DNA of 38,507 nucleotides. Source: Nocardia seriolae NBRC 15557 (GTDB lineage Bacteria > Actinomycetota > Actinomycetes > Mycobacteriales > Mycobacteriaceae). Within the stretch, counting starts at the first letter, position 1. Each line of letters starts with the position of its first letter. The notes under the pieces are model-generated. The model searched no databases. It was given only the letters and a program-made list of their open reading frames with translations, and was not told the origin of the DNA. A program made the translations under genes and the position numbers. Below, piece by piece: positions 17,381-25,253 of the stretch. The stretch is from positions 1-38,507 of the forward strand of contig NZ_BJWY01000073.1 of the NCBI RefSeq assembly GCF_007990715.1. The letters are read 5' to 3'.

Positions 17381-18540
17381 GCGAGGGCCTCCTTGGCCGG
17401 AGCGGTCAGGCGGAGCATGTCGCCGAAGCGCCAGCCGAGGTAGCCGCCGAGCGCGCCCAGCAGGGCGGCGGCGACGGTGGTGGCGATGGTGACCGAGGCG
17501 GCACCGTAGTGCGCGCCGTCCTGGAACATGGCCGGCAGGTGGAAGCGGGCCTGATAGATGAGCACGCTCTGCACCGGGCTGCAGCCGCCGATGATCGCGC
17601 CGCCCACGGCACCCGCGAGGGCGGGCAGCAGGCGAGCCCAGCGGTCTCCGGCGCCCCGGCGCACGAGCAGGTCGATCACGATCCCCACCGGAATCAGCAC
17701 GAACGGGATCAATGCGGGCGTGCCGGGAATACCCCGAATGTGTTCGCGCATGGGCAATCCCACGAAGTCCGCGTACGTGCGGGCCGCCCACGGCGCGAAC
17801 CACCAGAACACGGCCTGGGTCAGGGAACCGAACGCGGCGGTGACCGTCGCGCCCCAGCGGATGAACCCCGCGCCCGCCATCAGCAGCAGGATCACCATGA
17901 ACGCGGTGACCGCCACCGTCCAGCGCACGGTCCCGGTGCTCAGCCGCTGCACCGCGAGCGCGGTCACCGTGCTGTTGGTCACCAGGTGCGCCAGCGCGAA
18001 CAGCGCGCCCAGCCACCCCCACCGATGCGCCCGCGCGGCCGCGAACACGATCACCGTCCCCACCGAGATCACGGTGCTGGACAGGAACAATCCGATATGC
18101 GGCGGCGAATCGATGATGGCGTCGAACCCGTAGAGGCTGTGCCACCACAGATCCCACAGCCCGTACAGCAGGAACGAGGCCGCCCCGAGCGCGGCGACCA
18201 TGTAACCCAGCGGCGCGGTGAAGGTGCGCCCGAACACACCGATCCCCGGCCCGCCCAGTTCACCATCCACGCGCCGCCCGGCCCGCCCCGCCGCCGAGGT
18301 GACGAGAATGACGGTCAGGCCGGTGAATCCGGCCACCGCCGCGCTCGCGTAGATGAACAGGTGCGGCAGGGTGAAGAAGGTGTCGGGCCCGACGTCGGAG
18401 TGCCACTGGATATCCCAGGTGGATCCGATGGAGAAGGTGATGCTGGCCGCGAACAGAATCGCCGCGGGTAACCAGGGGCGGATGGTGATGGGCGTGCTCG
18501 CCTCCGCGGTGGCGACGCGCCCGTTGGCGGTGAGGTCCAT
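17377..18540 (-). CDS. PmoC/AmoC-like polytopic membrane protein with two predicted copper sites
   Basis: A 387-residue protein with about nine membrane helices. Residues 42-60 read WDIQWHSDVGPDTFFTLPH, giving Asp43-x3-His47-x12-His60. This is the spacing of the CuC ligands of M. capsulatus PmoC (D156, H160, H173), and it shares the D-x-x-W-H and D-T-x-F-T character of PmoC/AmoC. A second copy at 129-148, WDLWWHSLYGFDAIIDSPPH, gives Asp130-x3-His134-x13-His148, the spacing of the CuD ligands N227, H231, H245, with Asp for Asn. The rest is hydrophobic without a known family. GGGAG lies six bases before the ATG. The gene lies 15 bases after its upstream neighbour and overlaps the next. A copper role is inferred from motif spacing only. 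Confidence 0.6.
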   Translation of the reverse strand: MDLTANGRVATAEASTPITIRPWLPAAILFAASITFSIGSTWDIQWHSDVGPDTFFTLPHLFIYASAAVAGFTGLTVILVTSAAGRAGRRVDGELGGPGIGVFGRTFTAPLGYMVAALGAASFLLYGLWDLWWHSLYGFDAIIDSPPHIGLFLSSTVISVGTVIVFAAARAHRWGWLGALFALAHLVTNSTVTALAVQRLSTGTVRWTVAVTAFMVILLLMAGAGFIRWGATVTAAFGSLTQAVFWWFAPWAARTYADFVGLPMREHIRGIPGTPALIPFVLIPVGIVIDLLVRRGAGDRWARLLPALAGAVGGAIIGGCSPVQSVLIYQARFHLPAMFQDGAHYGAASVTIATTVAAALLGALGGYLGWRFGDMLRLTAPAKEALA

Positions 18541-18555
18541 GTGCTGCTCCCGAAT

Positions 18556-18957
18556 TCAGTTGGCCTGGACGGAGAAGGTGGCGCTGCCGGAACCCGGTGC
18601 GCCGGAGAGTTTCACGGCGATCTCCCACTGCCCGGGCATGGGCAGGTTGACGGTCGCGCGGTAGTGGCCGGGCGTGAGGGCGGTGGCGGTGCTCGGCGGC
18701 AGCGCGTGACCCATCTGCGGCATGGCCGGTTCCACCGAGACCCGGTCCGGGGTGGCGGCGTCGCCGCGCTGATCGGTGATGTCGAGGTCGACGGCATTGT
18801 CGCCGGTGCGCGCGGAATCGACCCGCAACTGCACCAGATAGGGCCCGGCCGCACTGCGCGCCACCGGTTTCGAGCCGCCGGACGGCCACAGCCACCACGC
18901 CAGCAGGGCGGCCGCCAGCACGACGGCGGCCGCGATCGGCCCCCGGCGCGCGGTCAT
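18556..18957 (-). CDS. YtkA/FixH-like membrane-anchored exported protein
   Basis: A 133-residue protein with one N-terminal membrane helix (about 8-24) and an exported beta-sandwich domain. The segment VEPAMPQMGHALPP (Met79, Met82, His84) and the ending GHYRATVNLPMPGQWEIAVKL are typical of YtkA/FixH-like domains, which occur in copper-related and cytochrome-oxidase assembly proteins. The Met/Met/His cluster could bind copper. Its ATG overlaps the stop of the upstream gene (ATGA), so the two are translationally coupled. Confidence 0.68.
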   Translation of the reverse strand: MTARRGPIAAAVVLAAALLAWWLWPSGGSKPVARSAAGPYLVQLRVDSARTGDNAVDLDITDQRGDAATPDRVSVEPAMPQMGHALPPSTATALTPGHYRATVNLPMPGQWEIAVKLSGAPGSGSATFSVQAN

Positions 18958-20378
18958 CGCGGAGCCCCCGCGCGGACGTCGACCATGGCGGGCACGGTCA
19001 TGACGGAATACCCCCGTTCGGCTTGCGCCCACACCAGATACCGGCCGGGCTGCGGAAAAGTGAAGGTGAAGGCCACCTTCGGGCCGTAGGCCGCGACGGT
19101 CTCGTCCGGCGGCTGCGCGCCGAGGGTGGGCAGCGGCAGCATGGCGTGCGCATGCGCCCAGACCGGGACACTCGCGGCGGCGGTGCCGACCGGCACCCCG
19201 TCCGGCAGCGGCCCGACCGCGATGAGATGGCCGAGCATCCCCAGCCACGGCTGCAGATCGGCGGTGCCGCCGAAAGTCGCGGTGAGCGTGGTGGGTTCGC
19301 CCGCGATCGCCTCGGTGGTGGTGAGACCGGTCCCCGGCGGTGCGGGATCGGCCGCGCCGGATCCGGTTTCGCCGACCAGGTGGATCGCCGACCGCAGCAG
19401 TTGCACGCCACCGCCGCGCCGGGCGATCTCGGCGGCCACCGCGTAGTCACCGGATTCGGTGAGCCCCAGCTCGACCCGATACTCCCCGGGCGCGATCCGG
19501 ATCGGATGGCGATGCCAGAACCGCCCCGATGGCCCGACCACCATCAGATGCACCAGCGCGTCATCGGTGACCAGCAGATCGTCCACCGGCCGCCCGGTGG
19601 CCGAATCACTCAGCGACAGCTGAAGTTCGGTGGCCGTGGCGGTCCGCTCGGTGCGCACCGCCAGATTCACCGGTGGCCGTGAGTAATTCGTGGTCAGCGG
19701 TAAGTCCCGCTCCGGATACGGATTCCCGATATTCCCCGAGGTCGGATCCAGCAGACTCCCCGCCGCCCGCGGCTGCGGCGCACTGCCCGACAGCACCGCC
19801 CCCGTGACCCCGACGGTCAGCGCCGCGATCAGCGCCCCCACCGGAATCAGCGTCGGCCACCCGCGTTTCGAGATCACCGCGGTCCCCAACGCCACCAGCA
19901 GCAGCACGCCCGCCGCGGTGAATCCGCCGTAGGCCGCCCGCTCCCAGGGCGTCACCACCCGCGCCCAGACCAGAAACGGAATCCGCGCAGTCCGCTCCCC
20001 ATCGGAGACCGTCAGCTCCCACGGCCCGGGCTGGTCCACCTGTAGCGTCGCCGAATACGGTCCGGGCTGACTCCCGAGTTCGACGGTCCCCGAAGAACTC
20101 TCGCCACCCCGATCCACCGGCGTCGCCGTCAGCGTCAGGGTCCCCGCCGCGGTCCCGGCATGGGTGACCACATCGACCCGCAACGGCCCCGGTTGCGCGC
20201 GGCGCACGATCACGCTCAATTCCCGACCCCCCATCGACTGCGCCACCGTGAGATCACCCCCGGCGGCCGCCCCGTCGGCTCGCGCGGCCGGGGCGCTCAT
20301 CCCGACGAGACCCACCAGCGACGCGCAGAGCACCACCAGGCACACACCGCGCAAGCGAACGATCAACGGCGACTGCAC
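18954..20378 (-). CDS. Exported protein with PmoB-like topology and HxH motifs
   Basis: From the GTG at 20378 the product is 474 residues. It has a signal peptide (1-35, ending ARA-DG), an N-terminal exported beta domain (to about 140), two membrane helices (about 150-169 and 174-197) and a large C-terminal exported region. The C-terminal part looks like two related lobes. Each has a hydrophobic strand with His (VHLMVVG, His277; GHLIAVG, His384), then an HxH pair (His289/His291 in HRHP; His409/His411 in AHAH), then a PGxYxV-type strand. The domain / two helices / domain layout is that of PmoB. The PmoB CuB ligands (mature N-terminal His plus HxH in the first domain) are absent. It is first gene of the four-gene operon. 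Confidence 0.6.
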   Translation of the reverse strand: MQSPLIVRLRGVCLVVLCASLVGLVGMSAPAARADGAAAGGDLTVAQSMGGRELSVIVRRAQPGPLRVDVVTHAGTAAGTLTLTATPVDRGGESSSGTVELGSQPGPYSATLQVDQPGPWELTVSDGERTARIPFLVWARVVTPWERAAYGGFTAAGVLLLVALGTAVISKRGWPTLIPVGALIAALTVGVTGAVLSGSAPQPRAAGSLLDPTSGNIGNPYPERDLPLTTNYSRPPVNLAVRTERTATATELQLSLSDSATGRPVDDLLVTDDALVHLMVVGPSGRFWHRHPIRIAPGEYRVELGLTESGDYAVAAEIARRGGGVQLLRSAIHLVGETGSGAADPAPPGTGLTTTEAIAGEPTTLTATFGGTADLQPWLGMLGHLIAVGPLPDGVPVGTAAASVPVWAHAHAMLPLPTLGAQPPDETVAAYGPKVAFTFTFPQPGRYLVWAQAERGYSVMTVPAMVDVRAGAPR

Positions 20379-20469
20379 TGTTCCGAAGCTACCGAAAAAC
20401 TTCCACCCGCAAATCCCACCCACGGGGGATTCCCACCGGGGGGTGCGGTCAGGGTAACCCCGGGGAGGG

Positions 20470-20868
20470 CTACGGGAGCTGGGACAGGAGCCAGGAGGGG
20501 CCGAGGGTGCTCGCGCCGAGGGGTTCCACACGAGCGCGGAGACCGCGATCGGCGGTGACGGCGGTGACCTCCCGTGGGGGACAGGCGGTTTCGAGCTCGG
20601 TGGCGGTCACCTCGACGATGGTGCCGTCGCCGGACCCCGCGGCGAGGACGATTCGCACCCCCTCGTACTCGGTGCCGTCGGCGGCAGCCTTGGCCGCGCC
20701 CTCGAGCACGACGATCAGTGACGTGGTCTCCGGCAGTCGGGTGCGCAGCGCGGCCAGCCCGTCGAGCAGTCGCCGCGCCGCTCCGGCCCGGTCCCGCCAC
20801 CACCCGTCCGGCCGCGACCCCACCACATTGGCCGCGTCCACGATGATCGTCCGTTCGGCATCGTCCAT
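20470..20868 (-). CDS. NYN (PIN-like) domain protein, putative RNase
   Basis: A 132-residue single-domain protein. Conserved acidic motifs of the NYN/PIN fold are present: IIVDAANVVGS near the N-terminus, GSGDGTIVE in the middle, and VTADRGLR near the C-terminus. These Asp residues would bind Mg or Mn for RNA cleavage. The ATG at 20868 has GGAG nine bases upstream and starts right before the first strand; an ATG at 20901 adds only 11 residues. It lies upstream of the copper-type operon on the same strand with a gap of about 90 bases and is divergent from the PadR gene. The target is unknown. Confidence 0.72.
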   Translation of the reverse strand: MDDAERTIIVDAANVVGSRPDGWWRDRAGAARRLLDGLAALRTRLPETTSLIVVLEGAAKAAADGTEYEGVRIVLAAGSGDGTIVEVTATELETACPPREVTAVTADRGLRARVEPLGASTLGPSWLLSQLP

Positions 20869-20897
20869 CGCACCAGTCTCCAGGCGGGCTCGAATAT

Positions 20898-20909
20898 TCA
20901 ACTAATTGA
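20898..20909. promoter_or_regulatory. Candidate operator between NYN and PadR genes
   Basis: TCAA-CTAA-TTGA, an inverted repeat in an AT-rich patch, lies 20 bases before the padR ATG in a 61-base divergent intergenic region. Autoregulation by PadR is plausible; the repeat is short. Confidence 0.35.
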
Positions 20910-20929
20910 GTACGCAGTAGCCTGGGCGG

Positions 20930-21496
20930 ATGGCGCTACGGAACGCGGTACTGGCGACCCTGCTCGAGGGTGAGGCCTCGGGCTACGACCTGGCCAAGGG
21001 GTTCGACGCCTCGGTCGCCAACTTCTGGCTCGCCACCCCGCAGCAGCTGTACAAGGAGCTCGAGCGGATGGCGTCCGAGGGTCTCATCGAGACGCGCGTG
21101 GTGGAACAGGAGCGTCGCCCCAACAAGCGGCTGCACGCCATCACCGCGGCCGGGCGGGCGGCGCTGCACGGGTTCATCGCCGAGCCCTCCAAGCCCACCG
21201 CCATCCGCGACGAGATGATGGTCAAGGTGCAGGCCATGGACGACGGGGACGCGCCCGCCGTGCGCGCGGCCATCGCCGCGAAGCTGGAGTGGTCGAGGGC
21301 GAAACTGGCCCGCTACGAACGGCTGCGCGGGCGCCTGCTCGACGGGCGCAGCGAGCAGGCCTACCTGGCCGAGGCCGAGCGCATCGGCCCGTACCTGAGC
21401 CTGCTGCGCGGAATCGCGTTCGAGCAGGAGAACATTCGGTGGGCGGAGTTCGCGCTGCCGGTCATCGATCGGCGGATCGCGGCCCACGGCGGGTGA
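20930..21496 (+). CDS. PadR-family transcriptional regulator
   Basis: A 188-residue two-domain PadR protein. The N-terminal winged helix spans residues 1-75 (ALRNAVLATLLEGEASGYDLAKGFD, then QQLYKELERMASEGLIETR and a wing with RRPNKRLHAIT). A C-terminal all-alpha dimerisation domain with a long coiled helix (AAKLEWSRAKLARYERLRGR) follows. PadR regulators commonly repress nearby efflux or stress genes in response to small molecules. The only close neighbours are the divergent NYN gene and the downstream TetR gene, so its target is unclear. Confidence 0.88.
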   Translation: MALRNAVLATLLEGEASGYDLAKGFDASVANFWLATPQQLYKELERMASEGLIETRVVEQERRPNKRLHAITAAGRAALHGFIAEPSKPTAIRDEMMVKVQAMDDGDAPAVRAAIAAKLEWSRAKLARYERLRGRLLDGRSEQAYLAEAERIGPYLSLLRGIAFEQENIRWAEFALPVIDRRIAAHGG

Positions 21497-21564
21497 GGGC
21501 GTCCGGGCGTTGATACGGTGACCGCCTGGAAAGTTGTCCGCAGAACGACAGGCAGTGAGCAGCG

Positions 21565-22206
21565 TTGGCGTCCGAACCGATGGCAGGCGAGAGCGAATCC
21601 CGCCGGGCCGCCCCGCGCACCAAACGCGGTGAGCGCACCCGCGGCGCGCTGATCGCCGCGGCCCGCGAGGTTTTCGAACGCGACGGCTACCTCGACGCCA
21701 AGATCGCCGACATCTCCAGGACCGCGGGCATGGCCTCGGGCTCGTTCTACACCTATTTCGACAGCAAGGAAGAGATCTTCGCGGCCCTGGTCGAGCAGGT
21801 CTCGGAGGAGATGCTGCACCCGCACGTGCGCGAGCGCAGCGGCATCACCGAACCCCGCGCCCTCATCGAGGCCGCCAATCGCGACTACCTGCTGTCCTAC
21901 AAGCGCAATGCGCGCCTGATGGCGCTGTTCGAGCAGGTCGCCCACATCGACGAGAACTTCCGGCGCATGCGCGTCGAACGCGGCCGGGCCTTCGCCCAGC
22001 GCAATGCCCGCATGATCCGCGACCTCCAGGAATCCGGGCGGGCCGCCGCCGACCTGGATCCGATGATCACCGCGCACGCGCTCTCGGGCATGGTGAGCCG
22101 CATGGCCAACCTGGTTTACGTTCAGCGGCAACGGATTCCGTTCGAGAAGCTGGTCGCCACCCTGACCGAACTGTGGTGCAACGCGCTCGACTTGAAACCC
22201 GAATGA
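21565..22206 (+). CDS. TetR/AcrR-family transcriptional regulator
   Basis: A 213-residue regulator. The DNA-binding domain runs from RGALIAAAREVFERDGY through the helix-turn-helix AKIADISRTAGMASGSFYTYF (about residues 45-66). The C-terminal domain is all-alpha. The TTG at 21565 gives the full length; the ATG at 21580 loses five residues and is equally possible, since neither has a strong ribosome site. It lies beside the epoxide-hydrolase / SDR / kinase / acyl-CoA dehydrogenase block and is the best local candidate to control it. Confidence 0.85.
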   Translation: MASEPMAGESESRRAAPRTKRGERTRGALIAAAREVFERDGYLDAKIADISRTAGMASGSFYTYFDSKEEIFAALVEQVSEEMLHPHVRERSGITEPRALIEAANRDYLLSYKRNARLMALFEQVAHIDENFRRMRVERGRAFAQRNARMIRDLQESGRAAADLDPMITAHALSGMVSRMANLVYVQRQRIPFEKLVATLTELWCNALDLKPE

Positions 22207-22234
22207 CTCGGACTGAAACCCGAACAGCCGCCGA

Positions 22235-23167
22235 TCAGTTCAGCCCGCGCGCGAACTCGATGAGTGCGGCATTGACCTCGGCCGGGCGCTGCTGCTGGAT
22301 CCAGTGGCCCGCGCCGTCGAGGATGACGGTGCCGCGCAGGTCGCTGAGCAGGGCCGACATCTTGTGCATCGGGGTGAATTGGATGACGGGGTCGGCGGAT
22401 CCGGCAATGAACAGCGAGGGCTGAGCGATCGTGACGCCTTCCAGGTGTTCGGTCGTCTCCCAGGTGCGGTCGAGATTGCGGTAGTAGTTCAGCCCGCCGG
22501 TGAAGCCGGTGGCGGTGAAAGCCTGGACGTAGTAATCGAATTCGGGCTCGGTGAGCCAGTCGGGCCGGGGCGGTTCCGGGCTGTCGGTGTCGAGGAAGGC
22601 TTCCTTGCTGAGTCTGTCGACCTGGAGCAGCGTGTGCCGTACGTCGGCGTCGAGCACGCGATCGGCGACTCCCGGTTCCTGGAACCAGATCATGTAGAAG
22701 TCCTCGCCCAGCCGCGCGCGCATGATCGCGGTCGGCGGACCGGAGGACCGCGGCGTGGCGGGCACGCTCAGCCCGGCCACCGCGCGCACCCGCTCGGGAT
22801 ACTCGCGGGCCAGATGTCACACCACCGACGCGCCCCAGTCGTGGCCGACGAAAATGGCGTCCTCGAGCCCGTGGGCGTCGAGCAGGCCGACGAGATCGCC
22901 GCACACGGTGAGCATGTCGTACGCGTCGATCCGGTCGGGCCGTGAGCTGCCCCCGTACCCGCGCATATCCGGGGTGAGGGTGCGGAATCCCGCGTCGGCC
23001 AGCGCGAAAACCTGGTGCCGCCAGGAGAATCCGAGCTCGGGGAAGCCGTGGCAGAACACGATCGGCGGGCCCGTCCCGTGCTCGACGACGCTCAGTTCGA
23101 TCCCGTTCGCGGGGATCCGGGCGCTGCCCAGCCCCTTCCATTCGTCCACCGCTCGTACTGCCCGCAT
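22235..23167 (-). pseudogene. Epoxide-hydrolase-type alpha/beta hydrolase with internal TGA
   Basis: The 310-residue frame is intact except for one in-frame TGA at 22817-22819 (codon 117), right after FVGHDWGASVV. In this family that position is normally Trp (VVWHLA), one base change from TGA. Upstream are the oxyanion motif CHGFPE and nucleophile Asp110 in GHDWGA. Downstream are IAGSADPVIQF and the catalytic His in GAGHWIQQ, all well preserved, so inactivation looks recent. Start ATG 23167 has AGGGG upstream. It diverges from the SDR operon and shares a 20-bp promoter element with the acyl-CoA dehydrogenase gene. Sequencing error or readthrough are the alternatives. Confidence 0.8.
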
Positions 23168-23198
23168 CGGTAGTTCCCCTCGTGACCGTGGTTGACGC

Positions 23199-23227
23199 CG
23201 GACCGACCGTGAACTTGAATCCGACGT
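23199..23227. promoter_or_regulatory. Shared promoter element, copy 1 (divergent region)
   Basis: CGGACCGACCGTGAACTTGA (23199-23218) is the reverse complement of the element at 25202-25221 with 18 of 20 matches. It overlaps TTGAATCCGACGT (23215-23227), which matches 25190-25202 at 12 of 13 positions. It lies between the divergent hydrolase and SDR genes, so one regulator probably controls this block. Confidence 0.5.
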
Positions 23228-23310
23228 AGGTTTCATATTCCATCAGCCGGCGTGTCCGATCCAGCCCGAGACGGCGAAATCGCTTGCCGGTGCTTGCCGA
23301 AGGAGCGCAC

Positions 23311-24135
23311 GTGCAGGTCGCGGGTAGGAACGCCATTGTCACCGGCGGTGGCGGCGGCATCGGCGGCGCGATCGCCGCGCGGCTGGTGAGCGCGGGCGCG
23401 CGGGTCGTGGTCGCGGATCTGGACGCGGCGGCCGCGGCGGCGACGGTGGCGGGATTCGACGCGGACGCGCCGGGCGAGGCGGTCGCGATCGGCGGCGATG
23501 TGTCCGACCCGGCGCGCATCGAACAGCTCATCGCCCGCTGCCAGGCCGAATTCGGGCCGGTCGACCTGTATTTCGCCAATGCGGGCGTGATCGGCCCGGT
23601 CGGGCTCGGCGAGGAGCAGGACTGGGAGCGCACCCTCGACGTGAACCTCAATGCCCACATTCGCGCGGCCCGGCTGCTGATCCCCGGCTGGCTCGAACGC
23701 GGCACGGGCTACTTCGTCTCGACGGCCTCGGCGGCGGGTCTGCTCACCCAGATCGGTTCGGCCGCATACTCGGTCACCAAGCACGCCGCGGTGGGCTTCG
23801 CCGAATGGCTCTCGGTGACCTACGGCGACCGCGGCGTCCGGGTCAGCTGCCTGTGCCCGATGGGAGTCGAGACGCCGCTGCTGCGCGCGGGCGAGAACTC
23901 CGGCGACGCCCTCGGCATGGCCGCCACCCGCGCGGTCACCTCAGCCGGTGCGGTGCTGACCCCCGATACGGTGGCCGAGCTGGTCATGGCCGCGGTCGAC
24001 GACGAGCGATTCCTCATCCTGCCCCACCCGGAGGTGCTGGATATGTACCGTCGCAAGGGAGCCGACTACGACCGCTGGCTGGCGGGCATGCGGCACTACC
24101 AGGCGCGGCTGCTCGACGGCGTCGACGGGAACTGA
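23311..24135 (+). CDS. Short-chain dehydrogenase/reductase
   Basis: A 274-residue classical SDR with cofactor motif TGGGGGIG, ADLD at the end of the second strand (suggesting NAD preference), the NAG motif in FANAGV, and catalytic Ser / YSVTK. The GTG at 23311 is chosen because AAGGAG lies a few bases upstream and the Rossmann strand follows at once; an upstream in-frame start at 23284 adds nine residues. It is the first gene of an operon with an APH-type kinase and an acyl-CoA dehydrogenase. A role in oxidising a hydroxy-acid or its CoA ester is a reasonable inference. Confidence 0.87.
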   Translation: MQVAGRNAIVTGGGGGIGGAIAARLVSAGARVVVADLDAAAAAATVAGFDADAPGEAVAIGGDVSDPARIEQLIARCQAEFGPVDLYFANAGVIGPVGLGEEQDWERTLDVNLNAHIRAARLLIPGWLERGTGYFVSTASAAGLLTQIGSAAYSVTKHAAVGFAEWLSVTYGDRGVRVSCLCPMGVETPLLRAGENSGDALGMAATRAVTSAGAVLTPDTVAELVMAAVDDERFLILPHPEVLDMYRRKGADYDRWLAGMRHYQARLLDGVDGN

Positions 24136-24167
24136 GCGGCAACGGTCATCGAGGATCGGGGACGGAC

Positions 24168-25193
24168 ATGAGCGACGAACGGGCCGAGCTACCGGGCCTC
24201 GACCTCGAGCGACTCGCCGGGTGGCTGGCCGAGACCCGACCCGGCCTGGTGCACGGGCCGCTGCGCGGACGGCTGATCGCGGGCGGGAAATCCAATCTCA
24301 CCTACGAGATCGGCGATGGCACCTCCGCGTGGATCGTGCGCCGTCCCCCGCTGGGGCATGTGCTCGCCACCGCCCACGACATGGCCCGCGAATACCGGGT
24401 CATCAGCGCCCTGGCCGGTACCGGCGTCCCGGTGCCCGCCACCTACGCGCTGTGCGAGGACACCGAAATCATCGGCGCGCCTTTCTATGTCATGGAGCGC
24501 GTCCTCGGCACGCCCTACCGCACCGCCGCCGAACTCGTCGCGCTGGGCCGCGACCGGACCGCCGTGATCGCCACCGGCCTGATCGACACCCTCGCGGCGT
24601 TGCACACCGTCGATCCGGTCGCGGTCGGTCTGGCCGAATTCGGCCGCCCCGACGGTTTCCTGGAACGCCAGGTCCGCCGCTGGCGCAAGCAGCTCGACGC
24701 CTCCTACAGCCGCGACCTGCCCGCCGCGGACGAACTGCACGAGCTGCTGACCAAACACCTTCCCGCGCAGTCGCCCACCGGCATCGTGCACGGCGACTAC
24801 CGCCTCGACAATGTGCTCGTCGACGACGCCGACCGGGTCGCGGCCGTCATCGACTGGGAAATGGCCACTCTCGGCGACCCGCTCACCGATATCGGACTGC
24901 TGCTGGTCTACCAGCGGATGAGCGATTCCGGCCTGCTGGGCGTCAGCGATGTCGCGCTCGCGCCCGGTTACCCCACCGAATCGCAAGTACTGGAACGCTA
25001 TTCGGCCAGCACCGTCCGCGACCTGTCCGGCATCGGGTTCTATGTCGCGCTGGCGTCGTTCAAATTGGCGGTGATCAGCGAGGGCATCTACTTCCGCTTC
25101 ACCCACGGGCAGACCGTCGGCTCGGGTTTCGAGCACTTCGGGGAGGGCGTCGATCCCCTGCTGCAAGCGGGCCTCGCCGCCCTCCGTAGTTGA
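24168..25193 (+). CDS. APH-family kinase, ACAD10/11 kinase-domain type
   Basis: A 341-residue phosphotransferase of the aminoglycoside-kinase fold. It has GGKSNLTYEI near the N-terminus, the catalytic loop HGDYRLDN (Asp210, Asn215) and the metal-binding IDWEMATLGDP (Asp229). This variant, followed by LTDIGLLLVY, is the type fused to acyl-CoA dehydrogenase in animal ACAD10 and ACAD11, where it phosphorylates 4-hydroxyacyl-CoA. Antibiotic modification is therefore unlikely. The ATG has GGGGA upstream and lies 32 bases after the SDR stop. The acyl-CoA dehydrogenase gene follows in the order of the animal fusion. Confidence 0.83.
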   Translation: MSDERAELPGLDLERLAGWLAETRPGLVHGPLRGRLIAGGKSNLTYEIGDGTSAWIVRRPPLGHVLATAHDMAREYRVISALAGTGVPVPATYALCEDTEIIGAPFYVMERVLGTPYRTAAELVALGRDRTAVIATGLIDTLAALHTVDPVAVGLAEFGRPDGFLERQVRRWRKQLDASYSRDLPAADELHELLTKHLPAQSPTGIVHGDYRLDNVLVDDADRVAAVIDWEMATLGDPLTDIGLLLVYQRMSDSGLLGVSDVALAPGYPTESQVLERYSASTVRDLSGIGFYVALASFKLAVISEGIYFRFTHGQTVGSGFEHFGEGVDPLLQAGLAALRS

Positions 25194-25221
25194 ATCCGGC
25201 GTCAAGTTCACGTACGGTCCG
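25190..25221 (+). promoter_or_regulatory. Internal promoter for the acyl-CoA dehydrogenase; shared element, copy 2
   Basis: TTGAAT (25190-25195), a 17-base spacer and TACGGT (25213-25218) form a plausible sigma-70-type promoter overlapping the kinase stop codon. TCAAGTTCACGTACGGTCCG (25202-25221) matches the reverse complement of 23199-23218 at 18 of 20 positions. Confidence 0.5.
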
Positions 25222-25253
25222 AATCGGAAATCACGCCACCGTCAGGAGTTTCG

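Noticed and set aside
20379..20469. Terminator between the NYN gene and the copper-type operon
   Set aside because: G- and C-runs are present (around 20425-20450), but no stem could be paired convincingly.
22817..22819. In-frame TGA as a selenocysteine codon in the epoxide hydrolase
   Set aside because: The position is normally Trp, not Cys, and is not catalytic. No selenocysteine insertion hairpin was seen.
24168..25193. Aminoglycoside resistance kinase
   Set aside because: The fold fits, but the motifs and the adjacent acyl-CoA dehydrogenase point to the ACAD10/11 kinase type.
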